Positions 1 through 10,500 of a stretch of DNA of 64,000 nt are shown one piece after another. How positions within the stretch are numbered: position 1 is the stretch's first letter; each line of letters opens with the position of its first letter. A program made the translations under genes and the position numbers. The stretch is from contig JAWKUN010000003.1 in NCBI GenBank assembly GCA_041398565.1, forward strand, positions 806,001 to 870,000, given 5' to 3'. Origin of the DNA: DATGPD01 sp041398565 (GTDB lineage: Bacteria; Planctomycetota; UBA1135; UBA2386). The notes beneath the pieces were generated by a model that saw only the letters and a list, made by a program, of their open reading frames with translations, did no database searches and was not told where the DNA came from.

Positions 1-537
1 CGCGGCAAGCATGAGTGGTTGCGCCGCGTTCTGCGCGAGATGCCTGAGCCGCGCCTGACCCGCGACGATCGCGTGCCGCTGCGGCCGGAGGACTGGGGGT
101 TCCTGGTCTTCGCCGAGACCTGGCGAGTCGCGCCAGCCACCGCCAAGCAGGCGGAGTCTATCACGCCGACCACCCTGCGCCTGCGCAACACGACCGGCGT
201 CTACACGTTCGCGCGCGCCGCGTTCCTCGGCCGCCGTCTGCTCGGTGACTTCATCGCGCAGATCGAAGTGAAGGGGCAGGTGCGAACCGTGGATTTGGCC
301 GACGCCGGGCTCGATCAGCAATGGCAGGTGCAGGTTCCGAACAGCCGCTGGTCGCGCGTGGTGCTGCAGCGGCGCGGCGACACGCTGACCGCCTGGGTCG
401 ATGGCGAACCGCGTTGGGTGGACAGCTACCGTGCGCCACCGGCAAAGCCGGGCTACCTCGCGCTGCCGTTGAGCAGCAACGGCCAGTGCGAGATCCGTAG
501 CCTGGCGATCCGCGGCGGGTCGCCACACGTTCCGTGA
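1..537 (+). CDS. C-terminal part of a DUF1080-like (concanavalin-fold) protein, cut by the window edge
   Basis: The frame is open to base 1 and ends at TGA 535-537, so this is the last ~178 residues of a longer protein whose start lies outside the window. The visible part runs through alternating beta-strand-like segments (LRLRNTTGVYTFARAAF, then WSRVVLQRRGDTLTAWVDGE) and ends in a short strand pattern. This resembles the jelly-roll domain of 3-keto-disaccharide hydrolase/DUF1080 and LamG proteins, which are abundant in Planctomycetota and usually secreted. The family call is inferred from pattern only; no catalytic residues can be assigned. An internal start at base 19 is possible in the frame but is unlikely, because the preceding codons read on without a stop. 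Confidence 0.55.
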   Translation, partial: RGKHEWLRRVLREMPEPRLTRDDRVPLRPEDWGFLVFAETWRVAPATAKQAESITPTTLRLRNTTGVYTFARAAFLGRRLLGDFIAQIEVKGQVRTVDLADAGLDQQWQVQVPNSRWSRVVLQRRGDTLTAWVDGEPRWVDSYRAPPAKPGYLALPLSSNGQCEIRSLAIRGGSPHVP

Positions 538-880
538 CATCCGGTGGCGACTCCGCCGGTGCGGCAGCCGCCACGAGCCGCGACGAACAAGGAGGTGGCG
601 AAGCCGGACTCCTCGGAAACACCGCTCCGTAGGGCGTGCGCAGCGTCGCGTTCGGCGTTCTGGCGCCGTTGCCGCGGCGCCGGAATCGGTGCAGCTCGGT
701 CGGGCGCAGGCGAGCGCGATCGAGCAGGCGAACGACATCGTCTCAAGCCGCGCGCACGGCCAGGATCTGCGGCCCGTGTGGTCCAAGATCGACGACGGGC
801 CGCCTGCGATCGGACCTGGTTCGAATAATCGGTGCGCTCGCGCACACTCGCGCCCTTTCCCCGATCGCACCACCGAGCCC
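538..880. other. Gene-free stretch upstream of the TPR gene
   Basis: No reading frame here has convincing protein character on either strand; the open frames are arginine/alanine-rich products of high GC content. A short T-loop-like string near 820 does not sit in a tRNA fold. The stretch should hold the promoter of the gene at 881, but I see no clear promoter or ribosome-binding site. Confidence 0.4.
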
Positions 881-1759
881 ATGAACGGTCCCACCACCGC
901 CGTCGTCGCCGTCCTCTTCTCCGCGGCCACGGCCGCCGCCGTGACCTGGCTGTACCATCCGGAACGCGCGCTCCCGGCGTCGGAGAGCGCCGCCGACACA
1001 GCGCTCGCGCAGCGCGTCGCCGAGCTCGAGGGCAGCGTGAAGGACGCGCTACGGCGGCTCGAGCGCCTACAGGCGGACACGGCCGCGCCGGTGACGCGGG
1101 CTTCGCTCGAGCGCACGGTGCCCGAGGCGGAGATCGAGGCGGCCATCGCGAAGTATCTGGCTGCACATGGGGCAGAGAAGCCGGACGGCGCAGCCGGCCC
1201 GAGCCTCACCAAGGCGCAGGCGCTTGCCCGGCTGTACGAGGTCGGCGGCGACTACGAGAAGATCCAGAAGATCTGGGACGAAGTCGAGGGAGCCGGATTG
1301 GAGGACGACCTGCTCGCCCACTTCAAGGCCCTCGCCGCCGCCTCGCCCACCGACGCGAGCGCGCAGTACCTCTACGGCGCCTACCTGCTCGCCGGCATCG
1401 AGGGCAAGCCGATGGACCAGCAGGGCAAGATGGCGATCGCAGCCGACGCCGCGTTCGACCGCACCCTGAAGCTCGACGACAAGCATTGGGCAGCGCGTTT
1501 CATGAAGGCGACGTCGCTGTCGTTCTGGCCGAAGATCACGGGCAAGCAGACCGAGGCTCTCAAGCACTTCCAGATCCTCGCCGACCAGCAAGAGCACGAG
1601 CCACAGCAGCCGCACTTCGCGCAGACCTACGTCTTCCTCGGCAACATGCTCGCCGACCAGGGTGACCGCGACCAGGCGCGTGCGGCGTACGAGCGCGGCC
1701 TCCGCTGGTTCCCGGACAACAAGGACCTGAAGCAGCAGCTGGCGGCGCTCGGCAAGTAG
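881..1759 (+). CDS. Membrane-anchored tetratricopeptide-repeat protein
   Basis: The ATG at 881 was chosen because it opens directly into a hydrophobic segment (residues ~6-22) that works as a signal anchor; the longer open frame upstream is basic and low in protein character. After the anchor come a short coiled-coil-like stretch (residues ~35-75) and then helical pairs typical of TPRs, including ARLYEVGGDYEKIQKIWDEV and a C-terminal unit with QTYVFLGNMLADQGDRDQAR. The C-terminal unit fits the TPR consensus well. Predicted product 292 residues, facing the periplasm. TPRs mediate protein-protein contacts, so the specific partner and role are unknown. It stands between the DUF1080-like gene and the heme dehydrogenase, separated from both by >300 bp. 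Confidence 0.75.
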   Translation: MNGPTTAVVAVLFSAATAAAVTWLYHPERALPASESAADTALAQRVAELEGSVKDALRRLERLQADTAAPVTRASLERTVPEAEIEAAIAKYLAAHGAEKPDGAAGPSLTKAQALARLYEVGGDYEKIQKIWDEVEGAGLEDDLLAHFKALAAASPTDASAQYLYGAYLLAGIEGKPMDQQGKMAIAADAAFDRTLKLDDKHWAARFMKATSLSFWPKITGKQTEALKHFQILADQQEHEPQQPHFAQTYVFLGNMLADQGDRDQARAAYERGLRWFPDNKDLKQQLAALGK

Positions 1760-2131
1760 GCGGCACGCGGCGTGGCTTGGGCGCCCGTCCGCAGCCTCGT
1801 GCGCCGCAACGACACCGACGACTTGTGTCAGGACACCGCGCTCGCGGCGGATGAGCATCGGCTCGAGACACGGTGCGCGCGGCGCGGAGCGCCGGCTGCA
1901 ACCAAGCCCTTGGTTGCGGCCCGGCCGCGACGGGCCGAGGCGTGAACTCCGTGGCAGAGCGCGACGCAGGCGGGCACGGCGGTGCGCAGCACGAGCGAAG
2001 GAACGGATGGGCGCACGCAGCGCTACCCTCTAAGGCAACTCATCCCGATCTGCAGAATCGGGGAGCGGCCGGAGTCCCCGGATTGCGACGCGGCCCCACC
2101 TTTCGTCCACTGCCACCCCAGGACCAGTCCC
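1760..2131. other. Intergenic stretch with two strong hairpins
   Basis: No gene is evident. The only structure is a pair of adjacent inverted repeats at 1898-1937, listed separately. The remainder up to the ATG at 2132 contains no convincing frame; the open frame that continues from 1982 into the dehydrogenase has no signal peptide until 2132. Confidence 0.4.
1898..1937 (+). repeat. Fragment resembling the right end of the 183-bp structured repeat
   Basis: Two adjacent hairpins: GCAACCAAG pairs with CTTGGTTGC (1898-1917, 2-nt loop), and CGGCCCG (1917-1923) pairs with CGGGCCG (1931-1937). The first hairpin and the GC-rich bases that follow closely match the helix-P3/outer-stem end of the repeat copy at 31431-31616 read on the minus strand. 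The hairpin that carries GTCGGCGC in the full copies is missing, so this looks like a truncated copy. It could also serve as a terminator for the TPR gene, though it lacks a T-tract. Confidence 0.5.
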
Positions 2132-4756
2132 ATGCTGACGACCCCGCGAATCCTCGGCGCGCTGACGCTGTCTCTCGTGCTGTTCTCGGGGACAGGCAGA
2201 TCCCAGACCCAGGGGGTGGACGACGCACCGCGGTTCGTCCTCGATGCCGACACCGGGATCACGCTGCCCGCGGGCTTCGACGCCGAGGTCTTGTACTCGG
2301 TGCCTGAGTCGCAGGGCTCGTGGGTGGCGATGGCTTTCGATCCGCAGGGACGCCTCATCGTGTCCGACCAGGACGACAAGGGCGTGTTCCGCGTCACGCT
2401 GCCGCCAGCGACGGATCCGACGGGTGCGGTCGAGGTCGAGTCGCTGCCGGGATTCCCCGCCTTGCCGGTGCAGTGGGGCCGCCGCGTGGTGAGCGGCGCG
2501 CTGGGCTTCCTGCAGGCGTTCGACAGCCTCTACATGGCGACCATGCGCGGCTTCTACCGCGTGCGCGACACCGACGGCGACGACGCCTACGACGAGTTCA
2601 CGCTGCTGAAGGAGCTGTACCCCGGCTGGGAGCACTCGGCGCACTCGATCGTGCGCACCGCGGACGGCATGGGGTTGCTCCTCGTCTCGGGCAACCACTC
2701 ACGCTTGCCCGACGGCGTGCGCAGCCTGCTCCCACCCGTCTGGGGCGAGGACTCGCTGCTGCCTTCGCTGCCCGACCCGCAGGGTCACGCGGTGGGCATC
2801 GGTCCACCGGGCGGCTGGATCTGCCGGATCTCGCCCGATGGCAGCGACTGGACCATGATCGCCTCGGGCTTGCGCAACAGCGTCGATCTGGCGATCAACC
2901 GCGAAGGCGAGCTGTTCACCTACGACTCGGACCTGGAGTTCGATATCGGCAGCCCCTGGTACCGGCCGACGCGGGTGCTGCACGTGACGTCGGCCAGTGA
3001 GTTCGGCTGGCGCGCGGGCTCGGCGAAGTGGCCGGCGCACTGCGCCGACAGCAATGGGGCGGTCGTGGACATCGGCCCGGGCTCGCCGACGGCGATCGCC
3101 TTCGGCTACGGTGCCCGCTTCCCGGCCGCCTATCGCGAGGCGTTGTTCCTCTGCGACTGGACGTTCGGGACCATCTACACGCTCGACCTGGTCGAGAGCG
3201 GGTCGAGCTACACAGGCACGGCACGGCCGTTCCTCAGCGGCGCGCCGCTGAACATCGCGGCGATGCGGTTCGGCCCGGACGGGCACATGTACTTCGTCAT
3301 CGGCGGCAGGAACACGGCGTCCAAGCTCTACCGCGTCCGCTGGGTCGGCGGCGACATCGACGCACAGGCGGCTCCGCGGCGCATGGTCGCGAACCAGGAG
3401 CTGCGCGACCTGCGGCACCGGCTCGAGGCCTTCCACGGTCGCAGCACGGCGGCCGAGGCCGCCCTCGCGCTCGCGTGGCCGTGCCTGGCCCACGACGACC
3501 GCGACATCCGCTACGCCGCGCGCGTCGCCATCGAGTGTCAAGACGTCGACCTGTGGCGGGAGAAGGTCTTCGCCGAGTCGTCGCCGCGTGCCGTGATCCA
3601 CGGCACGATCGCGTTGTGCCGCCACGGTGACCGCGGATTGGCGTCGCGCGTCCTGAAGAAGCTCGGGACCGTCCCGTTCGCCGAACTGGGTCGCGACGAC
3701 CGCCTGGCGTTGCTGCGGGCCTACGCGCTGTGCTTGATCCGACTGGCCCCACCGTCGCCGGACGAGGTCTCCGCCATCGTCGGCCGGTTCGATCCCTTCT
3801 ATCCGGCCGGGGATCGCGAACTGGACGCGGAGCTGTGCGCGCTCCTCGCAAGCCTCGACGCCCCGACGGTCGTGCGCAAGACCCTCGCCCTGATGGCGAG
3901 CACGAAGGTGCAGTCGCTCGCTTACGACCGCGCGATGTTGGCGCGACACGAGTACGGCAAGGCCATCCTCGAGACCATGGCCAACACGCCGAACAGCCAG
4001 AACATCCACTACACCTACGCGCTGCGGCGTGTGCAGTCGGGGTGGACGCTGGAGGACCGCAAGACCTACTTCACGTGGCTCAACGAGACCCTGGAGAAGA
4101 GCGGCGGCAAGAGCTTCGCGGGCTACATCCGCGCGATCCGCGAGGACGCGATCGCGCACCTGCCGGCACAGGACGCGGCTGCGGTCTCGTGGCTGCTCGG
4201 TGACGTCGGCCGGATCGACCTCGGCAAGCTGCCGTTTCCCGCCGGCCCGGCCGGCAACTGGACCCTGGCATCGGCTGCCGCATTGTTCACCGGCGAGCTG
4301 GCGGGCCGCGACCACGACAACGGCAAGAAGATGTTCGCGGCGGGTCGCTGCGTCGCTTGCCACCGCTTCGACGGCGAGGGCGGCTACGCCGGTCCTGATC
4401 TCGGGTCGGTGGGAAAGCGCTACGCGATCCGCGACATCCTGGTCGCAATCTGCGACCCGAGCGCCTCGATCTCCGAGCAGTACGTGGCCAGCATGGTGAC
4501 GCTGAAGAGCGGCGACCAGGTGTATGGACGGGTGATCTATCGCAATGATCAGGAAATCGCGGTCGCCATCAACCCGTACGACCTGAGCCTCCTCGAGAAG
4601 CGTCCCGCCGCCGACGTCGTCTCCGTGGAGCCGTCACCGGTCTCGATGATGCCGCCCGGCACCATCGCGATGATGAGCGCCGACGAACTCGCCGACCTGA
4701 TGGCGTACCTGGTGTCCGGGGGCGACAAGAAGCACGCGGTGTTCCGCCGCAAGTAG
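2132..4756 (+). CDS. PVC-type secreted dehydrogenase with C-terminal cytochrome c domain
   Basis: The ATG at 2132 was chosen over the open frame from 1982 because it starts a good signal peptide (residues 1-24, ending near GRSQ). Predicted 874 residues. Residues ~40-410 form a beta-propeller of the PQQ-dependent glucose/sorbosone dehydrogenase type; ~430-720 are helical with HEAT-like character; the C-terminus is a cytochrome c domain with heme motif CVACH at 740-744 and candidate axial methionine in SMMPPGTI (839-840). This is the architecture of the planctomycete/verrucomicrobial membrane-bound dehydrogenase with CxxCH heme-binding domain. It should act in the periplasm, oxidising a sugar or alcohol and passing electrons to a cytochrome. 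The substrate cannot be read from the sequence. Confidence 0.88.
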   Translation: MLTTPRILGALTLSLVLFSGTGRSQTQGVDDAPRFVLDADTGITLPAGFDAEVLYSVPESQGSWVAMAFDPQGRLIVSDQDDKGVFRVTLPPATDPTGAVEVESLPGFPALPVQWGRRVVSGALGFLQAFDSLYMATMRGFYRVRDTDGDDAYDEFTLLKELYPGWEHSAHSIVRTADGMGLLLVSGNHSRLPDGVRSLLPPVWGEDSLLPSLPDPQGHAVGIGPPGGWICRISPDGSDWTMIASGLRNSVDLAINREGELFTYDSDLEFDIGSPWYRPTRVLHVTSASEFGWRAGSAKWPAHCADSNGAVVDIGPGSPTAIAFGYGARFPAAYREALFLCDWTFGTIYTLDLVESGSSYTGTARPFLSGAPLNIAAMRFGPDGHMYFVIGGRNTASKLYRVRWVGGDIDAQAAPRRMVANQELRDLRHRLEAFHGRSTAAEAALALAWPCLAHDDRDIRYAARVAIECQDVDLWREKVFAESSPRAVIHGTIALCRHGDRGLASRVLKKLGTVPFAELGRDDRLALLRAYALCLIRLAPPSPDEVSAIVGRFDPFYPAGDRELDAELCALLASLDAPTVVRKTLALMASTKVQSLAYDRAMLARHEYGKAILETMANTPNSQNIHYTYALRRVQSGWTLEDRKTYFTWLNETLEKSGGKSFAGYIRAIREDAIAHLPAQDAAAVSWLLGDVGRIDLGKLPFPAGPAGNWTLASAAALFTGELAGRDHDNGKKMFAAGRCVACHRFDGEGGYAGPDLGSVGKRYAIRDILVAICDPSASISEQYVASMVTLKSGDQVYGRVIYRNDQEIAVAINPYDLSLLEKRPAADVVSVEPSPVSMMPPGTIAMMSADELADLMAYLVSGGDKKHAVFRRK

Positions 4757-4846
4757 GTTGTCACCGCGCGAACTCCGCCAGGCGCGCTCGCTACCAGACA
4801 GGCGGTCGCAAGGAGTCCGAGACGATCCTCCGCCTCCGCCGATGCG

Positions 4847-7255
4847 CTAGCGGATGCGGATCAGCGGCGGCCGCGCCTGTGCCTCGCCGATGGCGCGAGC
4901 CGCATCGCGCACCGCCTTCGCCTTCGCCCGGCTGAGTTTCTTCGGGAAGTCTCTCTCCTCCCTCTCGAAGTAGTCGGCGATGCGCAGCAGCTCGGGGACC
5001 ATGGGCTGGGCGTGGGCACCGTACTCACTCAGGATCCGGAGCACCTCAGGGACCCGCTTCTCGCTGCCGTGCTGCTTCATGTGCCGCAGGTAGTGCACGC
5101 ACGCCGCGATGCCCTCCTCGACCCGATGCCGCGCCAGCAGCTTCAACCCGGCGGTGCGGATCCCGTCCGCGAACATGATCCCGCTCGGGGCCGGTTCCAT
5201 GGTGGCCGCGTGGATGGCTGGCAGGAGCGGTTCGATCTGGTCGAACGGCATGTAGTCGTACACCGAGGCGATGGCGCTGCGCGCGCGGCCGTCCTCGTTG
5301 CGCAGGCCGGCGCGGATCGCCGCATACAGCGCCTCCTTGTCGACTCCAGGTTGCGGCCGGCGCAGCATGCCCTCGCGCTTGTCGAAGAGCACGAAGCACA
5401 GGTAGCGCTGCTCCATGCCGCGGGGATCGGATGCTTGGGGCGCGCGCGCCAGCGCCTCGAACAGTTGCGGCAGGGCCGGCGCAGCCGCCGGACCGATCTG
5501 ACCCAGCGCTTCTGCCGCCTTGACGCGCAACCAGAGATCCTCGTGGGCGAGGATGGCGCGCAGGTCCGGCACGGCGGGTGCGGCCGCGGCTCGGAGCCGG
5601 GCGAGGGCTTGGCAGGCGCCGTAGCGTGCGTCGAGGTCCGGCGACGCGAGCAGCTCCAGCAACCGGGGGACGATCTCGCCCTTGGCCTGCGCGATGGCGA
5701 CCGCGGCCCGTTCCCGGACCACGGGCGACCAGCTGCGGAGGCGATGCAGCAGCTCGCCCTCGTCGAGGCTGCTGTAGAAGCCGGTGCGTTCGCGGTTGCT
5801 CCAGCCGCGACCGTCGGCGATCAACGCCGCAGCGGCGGCAGGCTCGAGCGCCGGTGCGTGGCTCGCCTGCTTGCCGGTGAGCACGAGGTTCCGTAGCGGC
5901 AACGCGTACGCCAGAAGGTAGGCGCCGGTCGCGTCCCAGCCGGCGTAGCTGTCGCCGCGCTCCTCGGGCGGCCCCTGGTGCCGGAACGTGCCGTCCCACT
6001 GCCGGGCGAGGTCGAAGTACCAGGCACCGAACTCCTGCATCCAGGCGCCGGTCGCGTGCGGCCCCGACCGGGACACGCCCGGCAGGGCCCAGAGCAGGTT
6101 GAAGAAGTTGCCGGTGTGGCCGCAGTCGCGCTCCGCACCGTGCGACGCGACGCTCATGTGCGAGAAGAACGTGGCGCCGGCGGCGTCGGCGATCAGGTCG
6201 AACAGCACGGCGCCCATCCCGCACTTGCCGTTGTCTTCGTGCGACTCGATCCACGGGTGGTGGTCGCCGTACGGGATCGCACCCTTGCCGATGTAGAAGT
6301 GCAGCAGCGCGGTGCTGCGCTCGATCGCGAGGTCGATGGCCGAGTCGCGCACGCCGGCCATGCGCGCGATCACCAGCGCGATCGTCAGCGGCACGCCGGG
6401 CGCATTCATCATGCCGTAGCCCGCAAGCCGCCCGTCCGGCTGCGCGAAGCGATGCCCCCAGGAGCCGACCCGGCTCTGCCCATGCGCTGCCTCCAGGGCC
6501 AGCCGCCGCAGCCCGGGCATCGCCGACTCGTCGCCGCTGGCCATCGCGTACTCCGCGAGCAGCATGCAGACGTAGCCGTAGTACCAGGTCTGGAAACCAT
6601 CGCTCTCGAACTGCGCCGCCCAGCGCGCCTCCCGGCGGACGAGCGGTAGATACTCGGACCGACCGCTCGCCAGCAACGCCAGCGCGTTGAGGCAGCGCGG
6701 GATGGGATCCGGCCGGTAGGTCGGCTCGGCCATGCGCTGCGCCAGGGCGGCACAACCCCGCTCCAGGATGCGCCGCGACTTCGGGCAGTCGTACGGCGCC
6801 GTGGCAGCGTACGAGCCGAGCACCGGCAGTTCGACGACCACCGTCTCGGTCGCACCGGCGCGCCAGCGCAGCAGCGACAGATGCCCCTCACCGGCCTCCG
6901 ACTCCGCCGCCGTCAAGGCCTGACCGAGTTCCGTCCGCGGGTCGAAGGCGAAGGGCCGCCCGCCGACGCCGAGGATCACATCGCCGACCGCGAGGACGCC
7001 GTCGGCCGGCGATCGCGGCGCGACCGCGGTGATCGCGATCTGGCGCGCCACCGACGTGACCAGCTTCTCGCTGTGCATCCAGCCGCGGGCGCCGGTCGCG
7101 CCCAGGGTCCAGTCGTGGTCGGCCGCCGCGGGGATCGCACCACCCTGCGTGAGGTCGGGGCCGCCCTGTGGAGCATCGGCAGGGAGCCGCAAGCCGGTCA
7201 GGACCGGGATCGTCGTGGCGGCGATGAGGAACGCGCGCAGCCAGGTGGGGGGCAT
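4847..7255 (-). CDS. Secreted DUF6288-like protein with PDZ-like domain and HEAT repeats
   Basis: The start at 7255 gives 802 residues with a signal peptide (residues ~4-25); the open frame extends further upstream but is basic and unlikely to be translated. Residues ~60-140 resemble a PDZ domain (SPADGVLAVGDVILGVGGRP). Residues ~150-440 look like an alpha-toroid with GHNFFNLLWALPG-type segments, as in DUF6288. From ~480 onward there are repeated helical pairs (SPDLDARYGACQALARLRAA, HEDLWLRVKAAEALGQIGPA) typical of HEAT/PBS-lyase repeats. The biochemical role is unknown; such proteins are common in Planctomycetota and are thought of as extracytoplasmic scaffolds. It converges on the heme dehydrogenase with a 90-bp gap. 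Confidence 0.75.
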   Translation of the reverse strand: MPPTWLRAFLIAATTIPVLTGLRLPADAPQGGPDLTQGGAIPAAADHDWTLGATGARGWMHSEKLVTSVARQIAITAVAPRSPADGVLAVGDVILGVGGRPFAFDPRTELGQALTAAESEAGEGHLSLLRWRAGATETVVVELPVLGSYAATAPYDCPKSRRILERGCAALAQRMAEPTYRPDPIPRCLNALALLASGRSEYLPLVRREARWAAQFESDGFQTWYYGYVCMLLAEYAMASGDESAMPGLRRLALEAAHGQSRVGSWGHRFAQPDGRLAGYGMMNAPGVPLTIALVIARMAGVRDSAIDLAIERSTALLHFYIGKGAIPYGDHHPWIESHEDNGKCGMGAVLFDLIADAAGATFFSHMSVASHGAERDCGHTGNFFNLLWALPGVSRSGPHATGAWMQEFGAWYFDLARQWDGTFRHQGPPEERGDSYAGWDATGAYLLAYALPLRNLVLTGKQASHAPALEPAAAAALIADGRGWSNRERTGFYSSLDEGELLHRLRSWSPVVRERAAVAIAQAKGEIVPRLLELLASPDLDARYGACQALARLRAAAAPAVPDLRAILAHEDLWLRVKAAEALGQIGPAAAPALPQLFEALARAPQASDPRGMEQRYLCFVLFDKREGMLRRPQPGVDKEALYAAIRAGLRNEDGRARSAIASVYDYMPFDQIEPLLPAIHAATMEPAPSGIMFADGIRTAGLKLLARHRVEEGIAACVHYLRHMKQHGSEKRVPEVLRILSEYGAHAQPMVPELLRIADYFEREERDFPKKLSRAKAKAVRDAARAIGEAQARPPLIRIR

Positions 7256-7573
7256 GGGCGACTCATCGTAGTGAATCGGGGCCCGGGTGACCTCTCGACA
7301 AGCCCCATCATGCACTCCCGGGTGGTGTCCACCACGGCAGGGGAAGGTCCACCCTCGACTCCGCCTACCCCGTGAGCATCGGCCGCCTGACACCGCCGCA
7401 CGCGCTGCGGCGTTCTCCCGATACGGACAGCTGCGACCTCGTCCACATTGCGGCCCGCGCACGGAGCGGTGACGTGACCCTCGCTGCAGGTGGCCGCCGC
7501 GTGATCTCGAACATCTAGCCCACGAGCCTTGGCAGGTGAAGTCCGCGGCACCGGCCGCAACCGCGTCTCCAGG
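7256..7573. other. Gene-free stretch between two minus-strand genes
   Basis: This 318-bp stretch lies upstream of the DUF6288-like gene and downstream of the hybrid kinase. The open frames crossing it (both strands) are low-complexity and arginine/proline-rich. It should carry the promoter for the minus-strand gene at 7255, but no motif is clear. Confidence 0.35.
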
Positions 7574-10500
7574 TCACTCGGTGCCGACTGAGGTGGATGA
7601 ACGACCCGGGTTGCGCGGCCCTGTGCCGGCGGCCGCGCGCAGCCGCTCCTCGAGCTCGGATGCCTCGAACGGTTTGGTGAGCACACAGGCACCGGATGCC
7701 TCCAGCCGCCGCCGTTCGTCTGGCGGCGCACTGCCGCTCATGAAGACGATGCCCAAGTGCGGGCAGGTTTCGAGGATCCGGGCCGCGGCCTCCGGGCCGG
7801 ACATGCCGGGCATCATCACGTCGACCAGCACAACGTCGATGCTGCTGTCGGCCCGTGCCATGAGCTCGACGGCTTCGGCTCCAGAACCCGCGTCGGTCAC
7901 TCGATGACCGGCGGCGACGAGCTGGTGACGCAGCGTCTCCCGGACGTCGTCTCGATCCTCGACCAGCAGGATGCGCAGGTCACGCTGCTTGGGTTTGGGC
8001 AGCGGGTGACCCGACTTTGCTGTCAAGGCCTCGCGGTGCCGCGGCAGGAGCACCCTGATCGACGTGCCGCGTCCGAGTTCGCTCTGGATCAGCAGCGTCC
8101 CTCCCGCCTGGCGGGCGATGCCGTAGCAGGTGGACAGACCGAGGCCTGTGCCGTGGGTCTTGGTGGTGAAGAACGGATCGAGGGCTCGCTCCAGGGTCGC
8201 GGGTCCCATGCCGGGACCGTCGTCGCGAACCACCAGCTCGACGAAATCGCCCGGTCCGACCTCCGCCGGAACGTCCTTCGACAGCAGGGTCACGTTGCGA
8301 GTCGAGATGGCGACGTTGCCGCCGGCCGGCATCGCCTCGCTGGCGTTGATGCAGGTGTTGAGCAGCAGTTGCTCGACGTGACCGCCAGGTAGGAACACGG
8401 GCCACGGTTTCGGGGCCAAGTGGAACGACAATGCGATCCTGACGCCGACGCTCTTCCGCATCAGCAACTGGGCCGATTCGATGCACTTCTCGACGGTCTG
8501 CGCGACTGGCTCCAAGTGCTGGCGGCGCGCGAAGATCAGCAGCTGCCGTGTGAGTTGCGATGCGGTGCGCCCCGCTTGCAGAATCGTGGCCAATGCTGCG
8601 CCGCGATCGCGGCTGGGATCCTCCGCGCACAGGTCCGCGGTGCCGTTGATGACCGTGAGCAGATTGTTGAAGTCGTGGGCGACGGCGCCGGCAAGCTGGC
8701 CGAGACTCTCCATCTTCTGCGACACCTGCAGCTCGCGCTGCAGTTGCTTGCGCGCCGCGAGTTCCTGCTCCAGGTCGGTGTACGCACGCCTGAGTTCAGC
8801 GGTCCGCTCACCGACGCGGGCGTCGAGCTCGTCGCGATGACGGCGCAGCTCTTCCTCCATCTTCGTGCGCACGTCGACCTCGGCACGCAGGTCTGCCGTG
8901 CGCAGATGTACGAGCTCGGCGAGTTCGCACGCACGCCGCTGCAGCGCACGGGCACGGAAGCGCAGTGTCAGTGCCGCGAGCGACAGCAGAGCCACGAAGA
9001 TGGCCAACCGGACACTGGCCATCTCGTACAGGTGTGGCGGCACCTCGATGACGACCGAGTCTGACCGATCGCCAGGGTCGGCTCCCGGCGTGCGCGCCCT
9101 CACCCCGAACTCGTACCTACCCGCGGGCAATTGCCGGAACGTGACGACGCGCTCGGTGCCAGCATCGAGCCAGTGATCGTCGAGCGGCGCAAGGCGGTAC
9201 TGGAAGTTCACCGACCTCGGCGCCGTGTAGGCCGGCGCGGAGTAGGCCACGCTGAAATCGCGCACGCCCTCGGGCAGGGTGATCCGCCGCTCGCGGGTCG
9301 TGCCCGCGTTGGAACGCACCTCTTCGATGTGTACGTCGACCGGCGTGGGGCCCACGGGGAGTTCGAGCCGGCAATGAGCGATGCCGCGGACGACGGCAAA
9401 CCAGATGGAACCGTCCTCGGCCACGCAGGCCGACGGCTGATGGCCGCCCTGGGCCTCGATTACCTGTCGGTGCGCCGACGAGTTGAAGGTCGTCCACAGT
9501 GGTGCTGCCGACCCGCTGCGGGTCCCGGCGAGTTCATCGAGACCGACGCGCGCGAATCCTCGGTTGGTGGCGACGGCAATGCCGTCGTCCGGAGTCAGCA
9601 GCACCGCGGAGACGCAGTTGTCCGGCAGGCCATCGCGCACCGTGAACCACTCTTCGCTGTCCTGGCGCCAGTGACACAGGCCACTACCATAGGTGCCGAA
9701 CCAGATGCTGCCGTCCGAGACCGGCGCGATGCAGCGCACCTGCAGCGGCAACTCGCCGTGCGGCGTCAACAGCGTCTCGAATCGACCGGCGCGGAGTCGG
9801 CAGGCGCCGCGCGTGGTACCGACCACGAGGTCGCCGGCCGCGTCGCGGCGGATGCACAGCACGTCGTCGCCGACCATGCCGTCGCGCGTCGACCAAGTGT
9901 CGATCGCCTCGCCGCGCACGCGGAGCAGACCACTCGTTCCTCCTGCCCATACCGCGCCGTCAGCATCCACCCACAACGCGCGCAGGATGTGGATGATCTG
10001 CTCGCCCACCGCGGGCATGGCGATGGAGCGGCGGCGCGACCCATCGATGTGCGTGAGCGTCATCCCGCAGCAGGCCCACAGTCCACCGGCCGGATCGGGG
10101 GCCAGCGCGCGCACGTAGTCCGGGGAGGCGACCCGCTCCAGGACCGTGTGGTCGGGCGCCAGGCGCAGGATGGCGTCCGCACACCCGACCCAGACTCCGC
10201 CGCCCGCGGCAGGCAAGATCGGGCCGATTCCGGTGACGCCGTGGGCTTCTTGTTCCGTGACCTCGAGTTGGGCTGGCGTCACGAAGGCAAGGCCGTCCTC
10301 GCCACCGAGCCAGAGGTTGCCGTCGCGATCGACCAGGCTGGCACGCGACGCGGCGACCTCGACGTCCGCGACCGTCAGCCAACGATCGAATCGCGGGTCT
10401 CTGCGCATCGGGCGGCCAAGCGAGTCGGTCCACAACGTGCCGTCGGCGGCGACGACCAGCATCGAGCCGGGTCCGGAGAGCGGCTCCAGCGGCGAGAACA

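Noticed and set aside
781..840. T-loop-like GGTTCGAAT string suggesting a tRNA
   Set aside because: No acceptor, D or anticodon arms pair around it; the flanking bases do not form a T-stem.
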